This document shows, piece after piece, positions 18,557-27,614 of a stretch of 64,000 nt of DNA. The DNA comes from Streptomyces sp. NBC_00568. Its GTDB lineage: Bacteria; Actinomycetota; Actinomycetes; Streptomycetales; Streptomycetaceae. The stretch is from NCBI RefSeq assembly GCF_026341855.1, contig NZ_JAPENW010000001.1, positions 6,129,001 through 6,193,000 on the forward strand. Direction: 5' to 3'. The position numbers and the translations under genes were made by a program. The notes beneath the pieces were generated by a model that saw only the letters and a program-made list of their open reading frames with translations, was not told the origin of the DNA and ran no database searches. The first letter of the stretch is position 1. Each line of letters opens with the position of its first letter.

Positions 18557-18597
18557 ACAGTAGGAGGACTAGACCATTGCGTCAATGGTTCGGACCA
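18557..18597 (-). promoter_or_regulatory. Chitinase promoter with direct-repeat (DasR-type) boxes
   Basis: Read on the minus strand, -35 TTGACG (18585-18580) and -10 TACTGT (18562-18557) are separated by exactly 17 nt. One box, TGGTCTAGTCC (18576-18566), lies inside the spacer and another, TGGTCCGAACCA (18597-18586), ends next to the -35. This is the arrangement described for Streptomyces chitinase genes, where such 12-bp repeats mediate chitin induction and glucose repression and resemble the DasR site. Confidence 0.8.
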
Positions 18598-18795
18598 ATC
18601 CGCCACATGGTCGGCGGACGGCCGTCATCCGGTGAGGGCGTGCCTCCGTTCGGGCATACTCACCGCGCCACAGCCGCTGATCGGCGGGTTCCGCGATCCG
18701 GACCGGGAGCATCGGCCGGGCCGGGTGAGACCCGGCGGCGTCGCCCCGCCCGGGTGCGCGTTCGCCTTTGTGCCCGACCAGGGAGGAGCGTCACC

Positions 18796-19968
18796 ATGCC
18801 CGACCGCGTGCCGGCGCCGGTGGACCGTCAGCAGCCCACGGACGAGGCCCGGGAGCTGATCTCGCTCGTCCGTGACATCGCGCGGCGCGAGATCGCTCCG
18901 AAGGCGGCCGAGGAGGAGGACGCCGGGCGCTTCCCGCGCGAGGTCTTCCGGCTGCTCTCGGAATCCGGACTGCTCGGACTGCCGTACGACTCCGACCACG
19001 GCGGCGGGTCCCAGCCGTACGAGGTCTACCTCCAGGTCCTCGAGGAGCTCGCCGCGGCCCGCCTCACCGTCGGCCTCGGTGTCAGCGTCCACACCCTGGC
19101 CTGCCACGCCCTCGCGAACTACGGCACCCGGGAGCAGCGGGCCGGGCAGCTGCCCGCGATGCTCGGTGGCGGCCTCCTGGGGGCGTACTGCCTCTCCGAG
19201 CCGTCCTCGGGCTCGGACGCCGCCTCCCTGCGGACGAAGGCGGAGCGCCGGGGGGACGACTGGGTGATCACGGGCACCAAGGCGTGGACCACGCACGGCG
19301 GGGTGGCCGACTTCTACACCGTGTTCGCGCGCACCGGCGGCGAGGGCCCGAGCGGCATCACGGCCTTCCTGGTGCCCGGCGACGCCGAGGGGCTCAGCGC
19401 CGCACCGCCCGAGAGGAAGATGGGCATGAAGGGCTCACCGACCGCGCAGGTGCACTTCGACGGCGTGCGGGTCGCCGACAGCCGGCGCCTCGGCGACGAG
19501 GGCCAGGGCTTCGCGATCGCCCTGTCGGCGCTCGACTCCGGGCGGCTCGGTATCGCGGCCTGCGCGGTCGGCGTGGCCCGGGCCGCGCTGGAGGAGGCCG
19601 TCGCGTACGCCACCGGCCGGCGCCAGTTCGGGCGGAGGATCTCGGACTTCCAGGGGCTGCGCTTCATGCTCGCGGACATGGCCACCCAGGTCGAGGCCGG
19701 CCGCGCGCTCTGCCTGGCCGCGGCACGGCTGCGTGACGCCGGCCGGCCCTTCTCCAAGCAGGCCGCCATGGCGAAGCTGCTGTGCACGGACGCCGCGATG
19801 AAGGTCACCACGGACGGCGTCCAGGTGCTCGGCGGATACGGCTACACGGCCGACTTCCCCGCGGAGCGCTACATGCGCGAGGCGAAGGCCCTCCAGATCG
19901 TGGAGGGCACCAATCAGATCCAGCGCATGGTCATCGCGCGTCACCTCGTGGGTCCCGGTCCGCGCTGA
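18796..19968 (+). CDS. Acyl-CoA dehydrogenase
   Basis: A 390-residue FAD enzyme that introduces an alpha,beta double bond into acyl-CoA, passing electrons to ETF. All three ACAD domains are present. Motifs include AYCLSEPSSGSDAASL (signature 1), GYTADFPAERYMREAK (signature 2), and the catalytic base Glu370 in QIVEGTNQIQRM, placing it with short/branched-chain ACADs. The ATG follows GGGAGGAGCGTCACC. The open frame upstream to 18577 is antisense to the chitinase promoter region and not coding. Two genes downstream lies an APH-type kinase, a pairing seen fused in ACAD10/11 proteins. Confidence 0.92.
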   Translation: MPDRVPAPVDRQQPTDEARELISLVRDIARREIAPKAAEEEDAGRFPREVFRLLSESGLLGLPYDSDHGGGSQPYEVYLQVLEELAAARLTVGLGVSVHTLACHALANYGTREQRAGQLPAMLGGGLLGAYCLSEPSSGSDAASLRTKAERRGDDWVITGTKAWTTHGGVADFYTVFARTGGEGPSGITAFLVPGDAEGLSAAPPERKMGMKGSPTAQVHFDGVRVADSRRLGDEGQGFAIALSALDSGRLGIAACAVGVARAALEEAVAYATGRRQFGRRISDFQGLRFMLADMATQVEAGRALCLAAARLRDAGRPFSKQAAMAKLLCTDAAMKVTTDGVQVLGGYGYTADFPAERYMREAKALQIVEGTNQIQRMVIARHLVGPGPR

Positions 19969-20362
19969 GGTCGCCTCGCGGGTCCCGGGGCGCGCCGAAC
20001 TCCGCGCGCGGGTCCTGGATCACGCCGAACTCGTTCCGAGGGTCGCGGGACGCGTTGAACTGCCCCTCGCCGCGCAGGTCCCGGACCGGGACGAAGCGCG
20101 GCTCGGCCCGCGGCTCCGCGCTCGCGCCGAACTGCCCGTACCCGTACATCACCGACGGTGCCGCCAGGCGCGCCCACTCGGGGTCGTGGCGGCCCGGCAG
20201 CGTGCGGCCGCGATCGGCCCAGGCGCGCATCAGGGCACGGTAGATGGGCGGATCCTGGACCGGCGGGGGCGGCAGCGGGAGGGGTGCCCGGTGAACCGAT
20301 TCTCCCGGGGCCGGGACGAGGATCCGGCGTCGGCGCCCGGTCGCGGAGGGTGTGGGGCTCAT
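19931..20362 (-). CDS. Hypothetical protein with RDPR-type C-terminal repeats
   Basis: A 143-residue basic, proline-rich protein. The first 80 residues (PPIYRALMRAWADRGRTLPG, HDPEWARLAAPSVMYGYGQF) look like a real small domain with balanced composition. The last 60 are degenerate repeats of a DPR unit (RDPRNEFG, QDPRAEFG, RDPRGDLS, RDPRGDAR), matched by degenerate repeats in the DNA. Its 3' end overlaps the convergent acyl-CoA dehydrogenase by 38 bp. ATG start at 20362. I do not recognise the family. Confidence 0.55.
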   Translation of the reverse strand: MSPTPSATGRRRRILVPAPGESVHRAPLPLPPPPVQDPPIYRALMRAWADRGRTLPGRHDPEWARLAAPSVMYGYGQFGASAEPRAEPRFVPVRDLRGEGQFNASRDPRNEFGVIQDPRAEFGAPRDPRGDLSADRDPRGDAR

Positions 20363-20560
20363 ACCGGGGCAACGCCTGGGCGGGCGGACAGGTCACCCGC
20401 CCACGGAATCGGGCGTGCGTTCGCGGGCAGACCCTCTGGGGGTCCACCGGCGGAGCGCGCTGTCTGGTCGAGCACCCGCATCTGACGTACCGTCAACTCT
20501 GCCGCCGGGGGCCGTACCCTCCGGGCGACGTCGACTGCCGCGCTCCCTGGGAGGCCTGAC

Positions 20561-21673
20561 GTGACCGACGACCGCCCCGTCCCCCTCGACGAATACCCCG
20601 TCCATCAGGTCCCGCTGTCCATGAAGCACGTCGCGAGCGGTGACCGGAACGCGTACGACCGCTGCATCTTCCACGTCCTCGACCACCGGGGCCGGGCCCT
20701 GCTGATCCTCGGCCTCGGCGTCTATCCGAACCTCGGCGTGATCGACGCGTACGCCACGCTGCGCCTCGGCGACGCACTGCACGCGGTCCGGGCGTCCGAC
20801 GCGCTCGGCGACGACCGGATGAACCTGGCCGTGGGACCCCTGCGGATCACCGTCGAGGAGCCGCTGCGCCGGCTGCGGCTCCGCTCGGACGACGACACGC
20901 TGTCGTACGACATCACCTGGACCGCCGGCTTCCCCGCCCTCTGGGAGCCGCACCACGTTCAGCGCCGCGGTGACAGGCTCACCCTGGAGGGGCGCCGCTT
21001 CGTGCAGGCGGGCGGTGTCGAGGGCGTCATACGCGTCGGCGGCGAGGAGATACCCGTCGGCCCGGGGGAGTGGACCGGCACCCGGGACCGCAGCTGGGGG
21101 GTGCGCCCGATTCCGGGGGAGGAGGGCGGCCGGCTCGCCGCCGAGAACCCGACCGAGGGTTTCCACTGGATCTGGTGCCCGGTGCGCTTCGAGGACCGCT
21201 TCCTGATGGTCGTCGTCCAGGAGGACGCCGACGGGTACCGCTCGCTCAACGACGCGACCCTCGTGCGCGACGGCGAACGTGACCTCCAACTCGGCTGGCC
21301 CCAGGCCGACATCACCTACCGCTCCGGCACCCGGCAGCCCACCTCGGCCGTTCTCCACCTCACCCGCCCCCCGGACCGCAAGCCGCTCGAGCTGGGGGTG
21401 GAGGTGCTGGCCTCGTCCCCACTCGCGGTCGGTGCGGGATATCCGCCTGCCGACGACTGGCAGCACGGCACCTGGCGCGGCCGTGCCTGGACCGACCGCC
21501 GCGTCTACGACCTCTCCGATCCGGCCGCCCATCCCCTCGCCGGTTACGGGGTGACCGACCACGCCGCCCGCTTCACCCTCGACGGGCAGGTCGGGTACGG
21601 GATCTTCGAGCACGGCTCGTTCGGCCGCCACGATCCGAGCGGCTTCGCCGGGTTCGACTCGGTCGCGCCCTGA
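20561..21673 (+). CDS. Tocopherol-cyclase/hydroxyneurosporene-synthase-like beta protein
   Basis: A 370-residue, beta-strand-rich protein with many Trp and Asp residues (HHVQRRGDRLTLEGRRFVQA, GTRDRSWGVRPIPG, FHWIWCPVRFEDRFLM). The motif RDRSWGVR and the overall pattern resemble the carotenoid hydratase (CrtC)/tocopherol cyclase-like fold, DUF7064/7065 group. No carotenoid gene is nearby. It is 14 nt upstream of an APH-type kinase and close to an acyl-CoA dehydrogenase, suggesting a lipid or terpenoid acyl-CoA pathway. GTG start, divergent from the RDPR protein. The function is inferred only. Confidence 0.6.
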   Translation: MTDDRPVPLDEYPVHQVPLSMKHVASGDRNAYDRCIFHVLDHRGRALLILGLGVYPNLGVIDAYATLRLGDALHAVRASDALGDDRMNLAVGPLRITVEEPLRRLRLRSDDDTLSYDITWTAGFPALWEPHHVQRRGDRLTLEGRRFVQAGGVEGVIRVGGEEIPVGPGEWTGTRDRSWGVRPIPGEEGGRLAAENPTEGFHWIWCPVRFEDRFLMVVVQEDADGYRSLNDATLVRDGERDLQLGWPQADITYRSGTRQPTSAVLHLTRPPDRKPLELGVEVLASSPLAVGAGYPPADDWQHGTWRGRAWTDRRVYDLSDPAAHPLAGYGVTDHAARFTLDGQVGYGIFEHGSFGRHDPSGFAGFDSVAP

Positions 21674-21687
21674 GAGGAGGAGTCGAG

Positions 21688-22800
21688 ATGTCCACGGCAC
21701 CCCGCCCGCGTACGACCACCCGTGACCCCGAGGAGCTCGCGCGCCGGCTCACCGCCTGGCTGAGCACCCGCCTCCCGGGCGCCGAGGCGGTCGACGTGAC
21801 CGTCCCGGAGTCCAACGGCATGTCCAGCGAGACCCTGCTCTTCACCGTGGAGCATCCCGAACCACCGCTGCGGGCCTGCGCGTTGAGACTTGCCGCGGAC
21901 CCGGCCGCGTACAGCGTGTTCCCCGTGTACGACATGGTGCGGCAGTACCGCACGATGCGCCTCGTCGGCGAACACAGCGATCTGCCGGTGCCGCGGGTGC
22001 TGTGGCTGGAGGAGGACCCCGGGCCGCTCGGGGCCCCGTTCTTCGTCATGGAACGCGTCGCCGGGCGCGTGCCTCCGGACGTCATGCCCTATACGTACGA
22101 GGGCAATTGGCTGCACGCGGCGAGCGACCCCGAACGCGAGCACCTGGAGGCGGCCTCGATCGCGCTCCTCGCCCGGCTCCACGACCAAGTCCCCCTGAAG
22201 GAGGCCGACTTCCTCGCCCTGGCCGGAGACGGCAGCCCGCTGCGTCGCCATGTGACGGCCCAACGCGCCTACTACGCATGGGTGATCGCCGGGCAGTCGC
22301 GTTCGCCGCTCATCGAGAGCGCCTTCGACCGACTCGAGGCGCTCTGGCCGCGCGACGAGGGCGAGGCGGTGCTCAACTGGGGCGACGCGCGCATCGGGAA
22401 CGTCGTCTACGACGGCTTCGACCCCGTCGCGGTGCTCGACTGGGAGATGGCGGCACCGGCCCCGCGCGAGGTCGACCTCGGCTGGACCGTCTATCTGCAC
22501 CGCTTCTTCCAGGACCTGACCGTGGGCTTCGGACAGCCGGGGCTGCCCGGCTTCCTGCGCCGCGACCGCGTCGAGGCCCGCTACGCCCGCCTCACCGGCC
22601 ACACCCCGCGCGACATGGACTTCTACACGCTGTACGCCGCCCTGCGGCACGCGATCGTCATGCTGCGCATCGCCTACCGTCAGGCGCACTTCGGCGAGGT
22701 GACCGTCCCCCCGGACCCGGACACACTGATCCTGCACCACGGCAGCCTGCGGGCCATGGTGCAGGGCAGCTACTGGGATGAACCGGGCGTCGCCCGCTGA
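21688..22800 (+). CDS. Aminoglycoside-phosphotransferase-fold kinase, ACAD10/11-like
   Basis: This 370-residue protein has the APH/choline-kinase fold. LNWGDARIGNVVYDG replaces the usual HGD catalytic loop, and VAVLDWEMAAPAPREVDLGW is the metal-binding DxD region. SSETLLFTVEHPE and FFVMERVAGRVPPD are characteristic of the phosphotransferase family fused to acyl-CoA dehydrogenases in ACAD10/11, which phosphorylate 4-hydroxyacyl-CoAs before elimination. Antibiotic resistance is unlikely. GAGGAGG lies upstream of the ATG. Probably translated with the preceding gene. Confidence 0.82.
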   Translation: MSTAPRPRTTTRDPEELARRLTAWLSTRLPGAEAVDVTVPESNGMSSETLLFTVEHPEPPLRACALRLAADPAAYSVFPVYDMVRQYRTMRLVGEHSDLPVPRVLWLEEDPGPLGAPFFVMERVAGRVPPDVMPYTYEGNWLHAASDPEREHLEAASIALLARLHDQVPLKEADFLALAGDGSPLRRHVTAQRAYYAWVIAGQSRSPLIESAFDRLEALWPRDEGEAVLNWGDARIGNVVYDGFDPVAVLDWEMAAPAPREVDLGWTVYLHRFFQDLTVGFGQPGLPGFLRRDRVEARYARLTGHTPRDMDFYTLYAALRHAIVMLRIAYRQAHFGEVTVPPDPDTLILHHGSLRAMVQGSYWDEPGVAR

Positions 22801-22813
22801 GCGCGCGGACCGC

Positions 22814-23251
22814 TCAGGCGGCCTGGCGCCGCATATCGGGAACGCGCATCGGGCGCGAGCCCGGGCCGCCCACGTGGGAGAACGGCTGCGTCCGCCAGTC
22901 GAGGCCCTGAGGGAGCGTCAACAGGAGGGCCGTGTCCTGCTCCTGGAGTTCCGCCGACTCGTCCGCGGGCCGCGCCTCGGTGGCCGTGCGGCCCGTGCCC
23001 GAGCAGACCGTGAGCCCGAACGGGTTCCACGGAGAGGCGCACAGCGCGTGCTCCGGAAGGACCTCCTCGTCCGCCAGCAGCGCGATCGGCTGCGCGCAGT
23101 CCGGGCAGATCACCCGGTACATCTCGAAGGTGTCGTACGCGTCGAACTCATCGCCGTCCAGGGCGTCGGATTCGACACCCTCCGGCTCGGGCTCGAGAAC
23201 GGACTGCTGCCGCTTGGGCGCGGTACGACCAGGGCGCTTAAGACTCTGCAT
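22814..23251 (-). CDS. Hypothetical small Cys-containing protein
   Basis: A 145-residue acidic protein with an N-terminal basic tail (MQSLKRPGRTAPKRQQ) and a putative zinc ribbon: VICPDCAQPIALL, then HALCASPWNPFGLTVCSGTG, giving four cysteines in two pairs. ATG 23251 follows GAGGGGGAGAAT. The longer open frame to 23305 is less likely. It converges on the kinase gene with only 13 nt between stops and is divergent from the Lrp regulator. The function is unknown. Confidence 0.65.
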   Translation of the reverse strand: MQSLKRPGRTAPKRQQSVLEPEPEGVESDALDGDEFDAYDTFEMYRVICPDCAQPIALLADEEVLPEHALCASPWNPFGLTVCSGTGRTATEARPADESAELQEQDTALLLTLPQGLDWRTQPFSHVGGPGSRPMRVPDMRRQAA

Positions 23252-23519
23252 GGGATTCTCCCCCTCGGGTGGGCCGACAAGGCACTGCGACCTCGACCAC
23301 AGCAAGCACTTCCCGTCCCGTCTCTGCGGTAATCACGTGAACATCACGGACCCGGTTCCATCCATGTGTCGTTCGTCACATGATGACCGCAGGTGCCTGG
23401 CCCGGCGGAATTTCTCCGCCGGGTGGCGCACAACTGACTCTAGGCCACATCACAAAGCGGGTATGACCTGCGCCGCTGAGGTATCCGGGGGGATCAACGG
23501 CCCTGTAGGTTCTTGCGTC

Positions 23520-23960
23520 ATGGAGGAGCTGGACCGACAGATTGTGCAGCTGCTCGTCGCAGACGGGCGGATGAGTTACACCGACCTGGGCAAGGCCACG
23601 GGCCTGTCCACGTCCGCCGTGCACCAGCGGGTGCGCCGGCTCGAGCAGCGCGGCGTCATCCGCGGCTATGCCGCGGTCGTGGACCCGGAGTCCGTCGGGC
23701 TGCCCCTGACCGCCTTCATCTCGGTGAAACCCTTCGACCCCAGCGCCCCCGACGACATCGCCGAACGCCTCGCCGGCGTCCCGGAGATCGAGGCCTGCCA
23801 CAGCGTCGCGGGCGACGAGAACTACATCCTCAAGGTGCGTGTCTCGACCCCGCACGAACTCGAGGAACTCCTCGGGCGGTTGCGGGCCCTCGCGGGTGTG
23901 TCGACGCGGACGACGGTCGTCCTGTCGACGCCGTACGAGTCCCGCCCGCCCCGCATCTGA
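23520..23960 (+). CDS. Lrp/AsnC-family transcriptional regulator
   Basis: A 146-residue regulator with the N-terminal AsnC helix-turn-helix (LDRQIVQLLVADGRMSYTDL, GLSTSAVHQRVRRLEQRGVI) and the C-terminal RAM ligand domain (LPLTAFISVKPF, ACHSVAGDENYILKVRV). Family members sense amino acids and act as octamers. The frame is open upstream to 22932 across the antisense gene; the ATG at 23520 gives the normal family length. An in-frame glutamate and arginine-rich region (QRVRRLEQRG) is the recognition helix. Its target is not evident; no neighbouring amino acid gene is directly adjacent. Confidence 0.9.
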   Translation: MEELDRQIVQLLVADGRMSYTDLGKATGLSTSAVHQRVRRLEQRGVIRGYAAVVDPESVGLPLTAFISVKPFDPSAPDDIAERLAGVPEIEACHSVAGDENYILKVRVSTPHELEELLGRLRALAGVSTRTTVVLSTPYESRPPRI

Positions 23961-24527
23961 CGGACCCGCCCGGCCCGGATCGGACCGGCCCACGGGCGTT
24001 CGGGCCGATCTCCGGGCGTGATCACGTGGGCCTGCACGGCTGGCCGTGCGGACCGGCCGTGGGCGATCACGTGGGCCGCCCGGACGGAAACGCCGACCGA
24101 CCCGGGGCGCTGCCGCGGAACCGCCCCGGATCGATGAGGCTCACCCGCCCGTGTGGCCGCGCAGACGTACTCGGGGCGGCCACGCAGACCGACCCCCGGG
24201 TGATCTCGGTGACCGCCGGGACCGATCACGCACGCTCAGCCCGAGGCGGTCGGACGGCGCCGCCCGGGTGGCCGCACAGGCTGGCCCGAGGCGGTTGCGT
24301 AAGCCCGCTCGGGTGATCAGGAGGTCCCGCGCGGAGCGCCGCGTGGAATCGTCCGCGTGACCGGGCCGACCCGTGCGGACAGCCATGCGACCCGTCCGTG
24401 TGACCGTGTCGGCCCGCCGGGGCAGCCGTGCGGATCCGTGCAGGCGACCGTGTCGGCCCGTCCGGGCGGTCGTGCCGAGACCGACCCCGGGAGCGACCCG
24501 GCGCCGGCAGGCGCGAGACTGTCTTCC
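23961..24527. other. Non-coding GC-rich spacer with a 13-nt direct repeat
   Basis: A 567-nt gap with no convincing gene; open frames here have no domain-like sequence. It holds GATCACGTGGGCC twice (24020-24032 and 24065-24077), each with a CACGTG core. The rest is arginine/proline-type low-complexity DNA (many CCG, CGG and TGACC words). Confidence 0.5.
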
Positions 24528-26144
24528 ATGAGTGAGAGCACCGCCCCGTCGGACACCGTGCTGCTGCGCGGTGGAGAAGTCCACAGCCCCGCCGATCCCT
24601 TCGCCACCGCCATGGTCGTGGAACGGGGACAAGTCGCCTGGGTCGGCTCGGAGGGAGCCGCCGACGCCTTCGCGGACGGGGTCGACGAGGTGGTGGACCT
24701 CGAAGGCGCACTGGTCACCCCGGCGTTCACCGACGCCCATGTGCACACCACCGCCACCGGGCTCGCGCTCACCGGCCTCGACCTGTCGGACGCGCCGTCC
24801 CTGGAGGCGGCGCTCGCCCTCGTACGCGACTTCGCGGCCGCCCGTCCGGCCGACCGGGTGCTGCTCGGGCACGGCTGGGACGCGGCCCGCTGGCCCGGCG
24901 GACGCCCCCCGACCCGCGCCGAACTCGACGAGGCGACCGGCGGGCGCCCGCTCTACCTCTCCCGCATCGACGTGCACTCCGCGGTCGCCACCAGCGCGCT
25001 CCTGGACCTGGTCCCCGGCGTCACGGCACGCGCCGGCTACGCGCCCGACGGTCCGCTGACCCGTGACGCCCACCACGCGGTGCGTGCCGCGGCGCTCGGC
25101 GCGATCGGCGGCGAGCAGCGCACCGAGGCCCAGCGCGCCGCGCTCGCCCACGCCGCCTCGCTCGGCATCGGCTCCCTGCACGAGTGCGCTGGCCCCGAGA
25201 TCTCTTCCGAGGACGACTTCACCGGCCTGCTGCGGCTCGCCGCCGAGGAGCCCGGACCGCGGGTCGTCGGCTACTGGGCCGAGCGCGATGCCGACCGGGC
25301 ACGGGCCCTCGGTGCCGTCGGCGCGGCCGGTGACCTCTTCGTCGACGGCTCCCTCGGCTCGCACACCGCCTGCCTGCACGAGCCCTACCTCGACGCCGAC
25401 CACACGGGCGTCGCCCACCTCGACGCCGACGCCGTCGCCGCGCATGTGGTGGCCTGCACCGAGGCGGGCCTCCAGGCGGGCTTCCACGCCATCGGGGACG
25501 CCGCGGTGACCTCTGTGGTCGAAGGCGTCCGCACCGCCGCCGAGAAGGTGGGCCTGGCCCGCGTGCGCGCCGCCCGGCACCGCGTCGAGCACGCCGAGAT
25601 GCTCACCCCGGAGACGGTCGCGGGCTTCGCCGAACTCGGCCTCACCGCCTCCGTGCAGCCCGCCTTCGACGCGCTGTGGGGCGGCGAGGACGGTATGTAC
25701 GCCCAGCGCCTGGGCGCCGAACGGGCCCGCACGCTCAACCCCTTCGCGGCCCTGCTGCGCGCCGGTGTGCCGCTGGCCTTCGGGTCCGACAGCCCGGTCA
25801 CCCCGCTCGATCCCTGGGGCACCGTCCGTGCCGCCGCCTTCCACCGGACGCCCGAGCACCGGGTGTCCGTGCGCGCCGCCTTCACGGCCCATACGCGGGG
25901 CGGCTGGCGGGCCGTCGGACGGGACGACGCGGGCATCCTGGTGCCGGGCGCGCCCGCGGACTACGCCGTGTGGCGCACCGGCGAACTCGTCGTGCAGGCC
26001 CCCGACGACCGGGTCGCGCGCTGGTCCACCGACCCCCGCTCCGGCACCCCCGGACTCCCGGATCTGACCCCCGGGAAGGACCTGCCCGTCTGCCTGCGCA
26101 CCGTGGTCGGCGGACGGACGGTATTCGTACGGCCTAACGAGTGA
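24528..26144 (+). CDS. Metal-dependent amidohydrolase, YtcJ-type
   Basis: A 538-residue amidohydrolase-superfamily enzyme (Amidohydro_3). It shows the first-strand metal motif TDAHVHTTATG, DGSLGSHTACLHEPYL, FHAIGDAAV, HRVEHAEML and the last-strand FGSDSPVTPLDP, with a C-terminal composite domain (GILVPGAPADYAVW) typical of the family. Such enzymes hydrolyse C-N bonds of diverse amides. The substrate is unknown. The ATG at 24528 starts the family domain; 57 in-frame codons upstream are low-complexity and not coding. Confidence 0.85.
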   Translation: MSESTAPSDTVLLRGGEVHSPADPFATAMVVERGQVAWVGSEGAADAFADGVDEVVDLEGALVTPAFTDAHVHTTATGLALTGLDLSDAPSLEAALALVRDFAAARPADRVLLGHGWDAARWPGGRPPTRAELDEATGGRPLYLSRIDVHSAVATSALLDLVPGVTARAGYAPDGPLTRDAHHAVRAAALGAIGGEQRTEAQRAALAHAASLGIGSLHECAGPEISSEDDFTGLLRLAAEEPGPRVVGYWAERDADRARALGAVGAAGDLFVDGSLGSHTACLHEPYLDADHTGVAHLDADAVAAHVVACTEAGLQAGFHAIGDAAVTSVVEGVRTAAEKVGLARVRAARHRVEHAEMLTPETVAGFAELGLTASVQPAFDALWGGEDGMYAQRLGAERARTLNPFAALLRAGVPLAFGSDSPVTPLDPWGTVRAAAFHRTPEHRVSVRAAFTAHTRGGWRAVGRDDAGILVPGAPADYAVWRTGELVVQAPDDRVARWSTDPRSGTPGLPDLTPGKDLPVCLRTVVGGRTVFVRPNE

Positions 26145-26684
26145 TGTCCCGGGGTTCCGGGGTCGCGATCATGGCCCGGCACCCTGTTGCGCGACCTGCG
26201 CATCCTCCGGGCTGACCAGGGCTTTGAGGGAAAAGGCGCAGATCAAGCCAGTGTTGACAGCCGACGGCAGGTGGCCGGTAGGTTCGGCCGGGTCCACCAC
26301 CGGACGGCCGACCGGGGAACTTCCGCGCGGCCTCGCAGCGCCGCTGGGTCAGGGGTGGTGTGCCGCACCGGCGCATCGCCACTGGCAGCCAGGCCCAGCG
26401 CTCGCGCCACGAGGCGAGGGAACGTTCCGACAAGTCGGCAGGTGCGACCCGGGTGGGGCCCGGACGTTCAGTAGACAACGGCTTTCGGTCGACCCGCAGC
26501 CAGCGGGTCCCTGGTCGGCCCGAAGGGCGCCGGGCCCCGATCCGCAGCACACGGTTTCCGCCTCGGAACATCGATTGCTACCCGGCTCTCGCGGATTCGA
26601 CACCCCCGTAGGGACGCTGCGACGCAGCAGCGCAGGTTGGGCGCACTATGGTGGACCCCTGCGTACGGATACGAAGGGGCAGCA
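26145..26684. other. Long intergenic region without recognisable gene
   Basis: A 540-nt gap upstream of the polyprenol-phosphate-mannose synthase gene. Overlapping open frames occur on both strands but none reads like protein: Trp, Arg and Gly-rich with no domain. Small hairpins such as CCGAC-AA-GTCGG and CTGCG-A-CGCAG are visible. I see no tRNA and no known small-RNA signature. It probably contains the promoter of the next gene. Confidence 0.5.
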
Positions 26685-27476
26685 GTGAACGACGGCGACG
26701 GGACCCTCGCGGCGGAAGCCCAGGGGAGGCAGTTCGGCCCGCTCGGCACGGCCTTGGTGATCATTCCGACCTACAACGAGGCGGAGAACATCAAGAAGAT
26801 CGTCGGCCGGGTGCGATCCGCCGTGCCCGAGGCGCACGTTCTGGTGGCGGACGACAACAGCCCCGACGGCACGGGCAAGCTCGCCGACGAGCTGGCGGCC
26901 GATGACGAGAACGTCCAGGTGCTGCACCGCAAGGGCAAGGAAGGGCTCGGCGCCGCCTATCTCGCGGGGTTCCGCTGGGGCCTGGAGCACGGCTACGGCG
27001 TGCTCATCGAGATGGACGCCGACGGCTCGCACCAGCCGGAGGAACTTCCCCGCCTGCTGACGGCGCTCAAGGGCGCCGACCTCGTGCTCGGTTCGCGCTG
27101 GGTTCCCGGCGGCCGGGTGGTGAACTGGCCCAAGTCCCGCGAGTTCATCTCGCGCGGCGGCAGCCTCTACTCCCGTGTGCTGCTCGACGTACCGATCCGG
27201 GACGTGACCGGCGGCTACCGTGCCTTCCGGGCCGAGACCCTCACGGGCCTCGGCCTCGGTGAGGTCGCCTCCCAGGGCTACTGCTTCCAGGTGGACCTGG
27301 CCCGCCGCGCGGTGAAGGCCGGCTACCACGTCGTCGAGGTCCCCATCACGTTCGTCGAGCGCGAGCTGGGCGATTCCAAGATGAGCCGCGACATCCTCGT
27401 GGAAGCGCTGTGGCGCGTCACCACGTGGGGTGTGGGGGAGCGGGTCGGGCGGATCACGGGCCGCAAGCGGTCCTGA
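26685..27476 (+). CDS. ppm1: Polyprenol monophosphomannose synthase (GT2)
   Basis: This enzyme transfers mannose from GDP-mannose to a polyprenol phosphate at the membrane, supplying the donor for protein O-mannosylation and lipoglycans. The 263-residue protein is a single GT2 catalytic domain: IIPTYNEAENI, the metal site ADDNSPDGTG and EMDADGSHQPEELP, then GSRWVPGGRV. No N-acyltransferase or transmembrane part is fused to it. This matches the S. coelicolor Ppm1-type synthase needed for phage phiC31 sensitivity. I chose GTG 26685, after AAGGGG; the frame upstream to 26637 is less protein-like. Confidence 0.88.
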   Translation: MNDGDGTLAAEAQGRQFGPLGTALVIIPTYNEAENIKKIVGRVRSAVPEAHVLVADDNSPDGTGKLADELAADDENVQVLHRKGKEGLGAAYLAGFRWGLEHGYGVLIEMDADGSHQPEELPRLLTALKGADLVLGSRWVPGGRVVNWPKSREFISRGGSLYSRVLLDVPIRDVTGGYRAFRAETLTGLGLGEVASQGYCFQVDLARRAVKAGYHVVEVPITFVERELGDSKMSRDILVEALWRVTTWGVGERVGRITGRKRS

Positions 27477-27614
27477 CACGCGGGAGCGGCCCACGGGCCG
27501 TCCTGACGTCCGGAACGGGCCCGGTTTCGCTTCGGTACCCCGGCGGGGCGGTTCCCCGGCGGGGCTGATCATCCGCTTATCCCGTACTGAGGCGAGCCCA
27601 GGCACACTGGGAGC

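Noticed and set aside
21688..22800. Aminoglycoside resistance kinase
   Set aside because: The sequence belongs to the ACAD10/11-like branch (NWGDARIGN), not to resistance enzymes, and lies in a metabolic context.
24141..25892. Minus-strand 583-codon frame over the amidohydrolase gene
   Set aside because: Low-complexity Gly/Arg/Val sequence; the plus strand encodes a complete amidohydrolase with all metal motifs.
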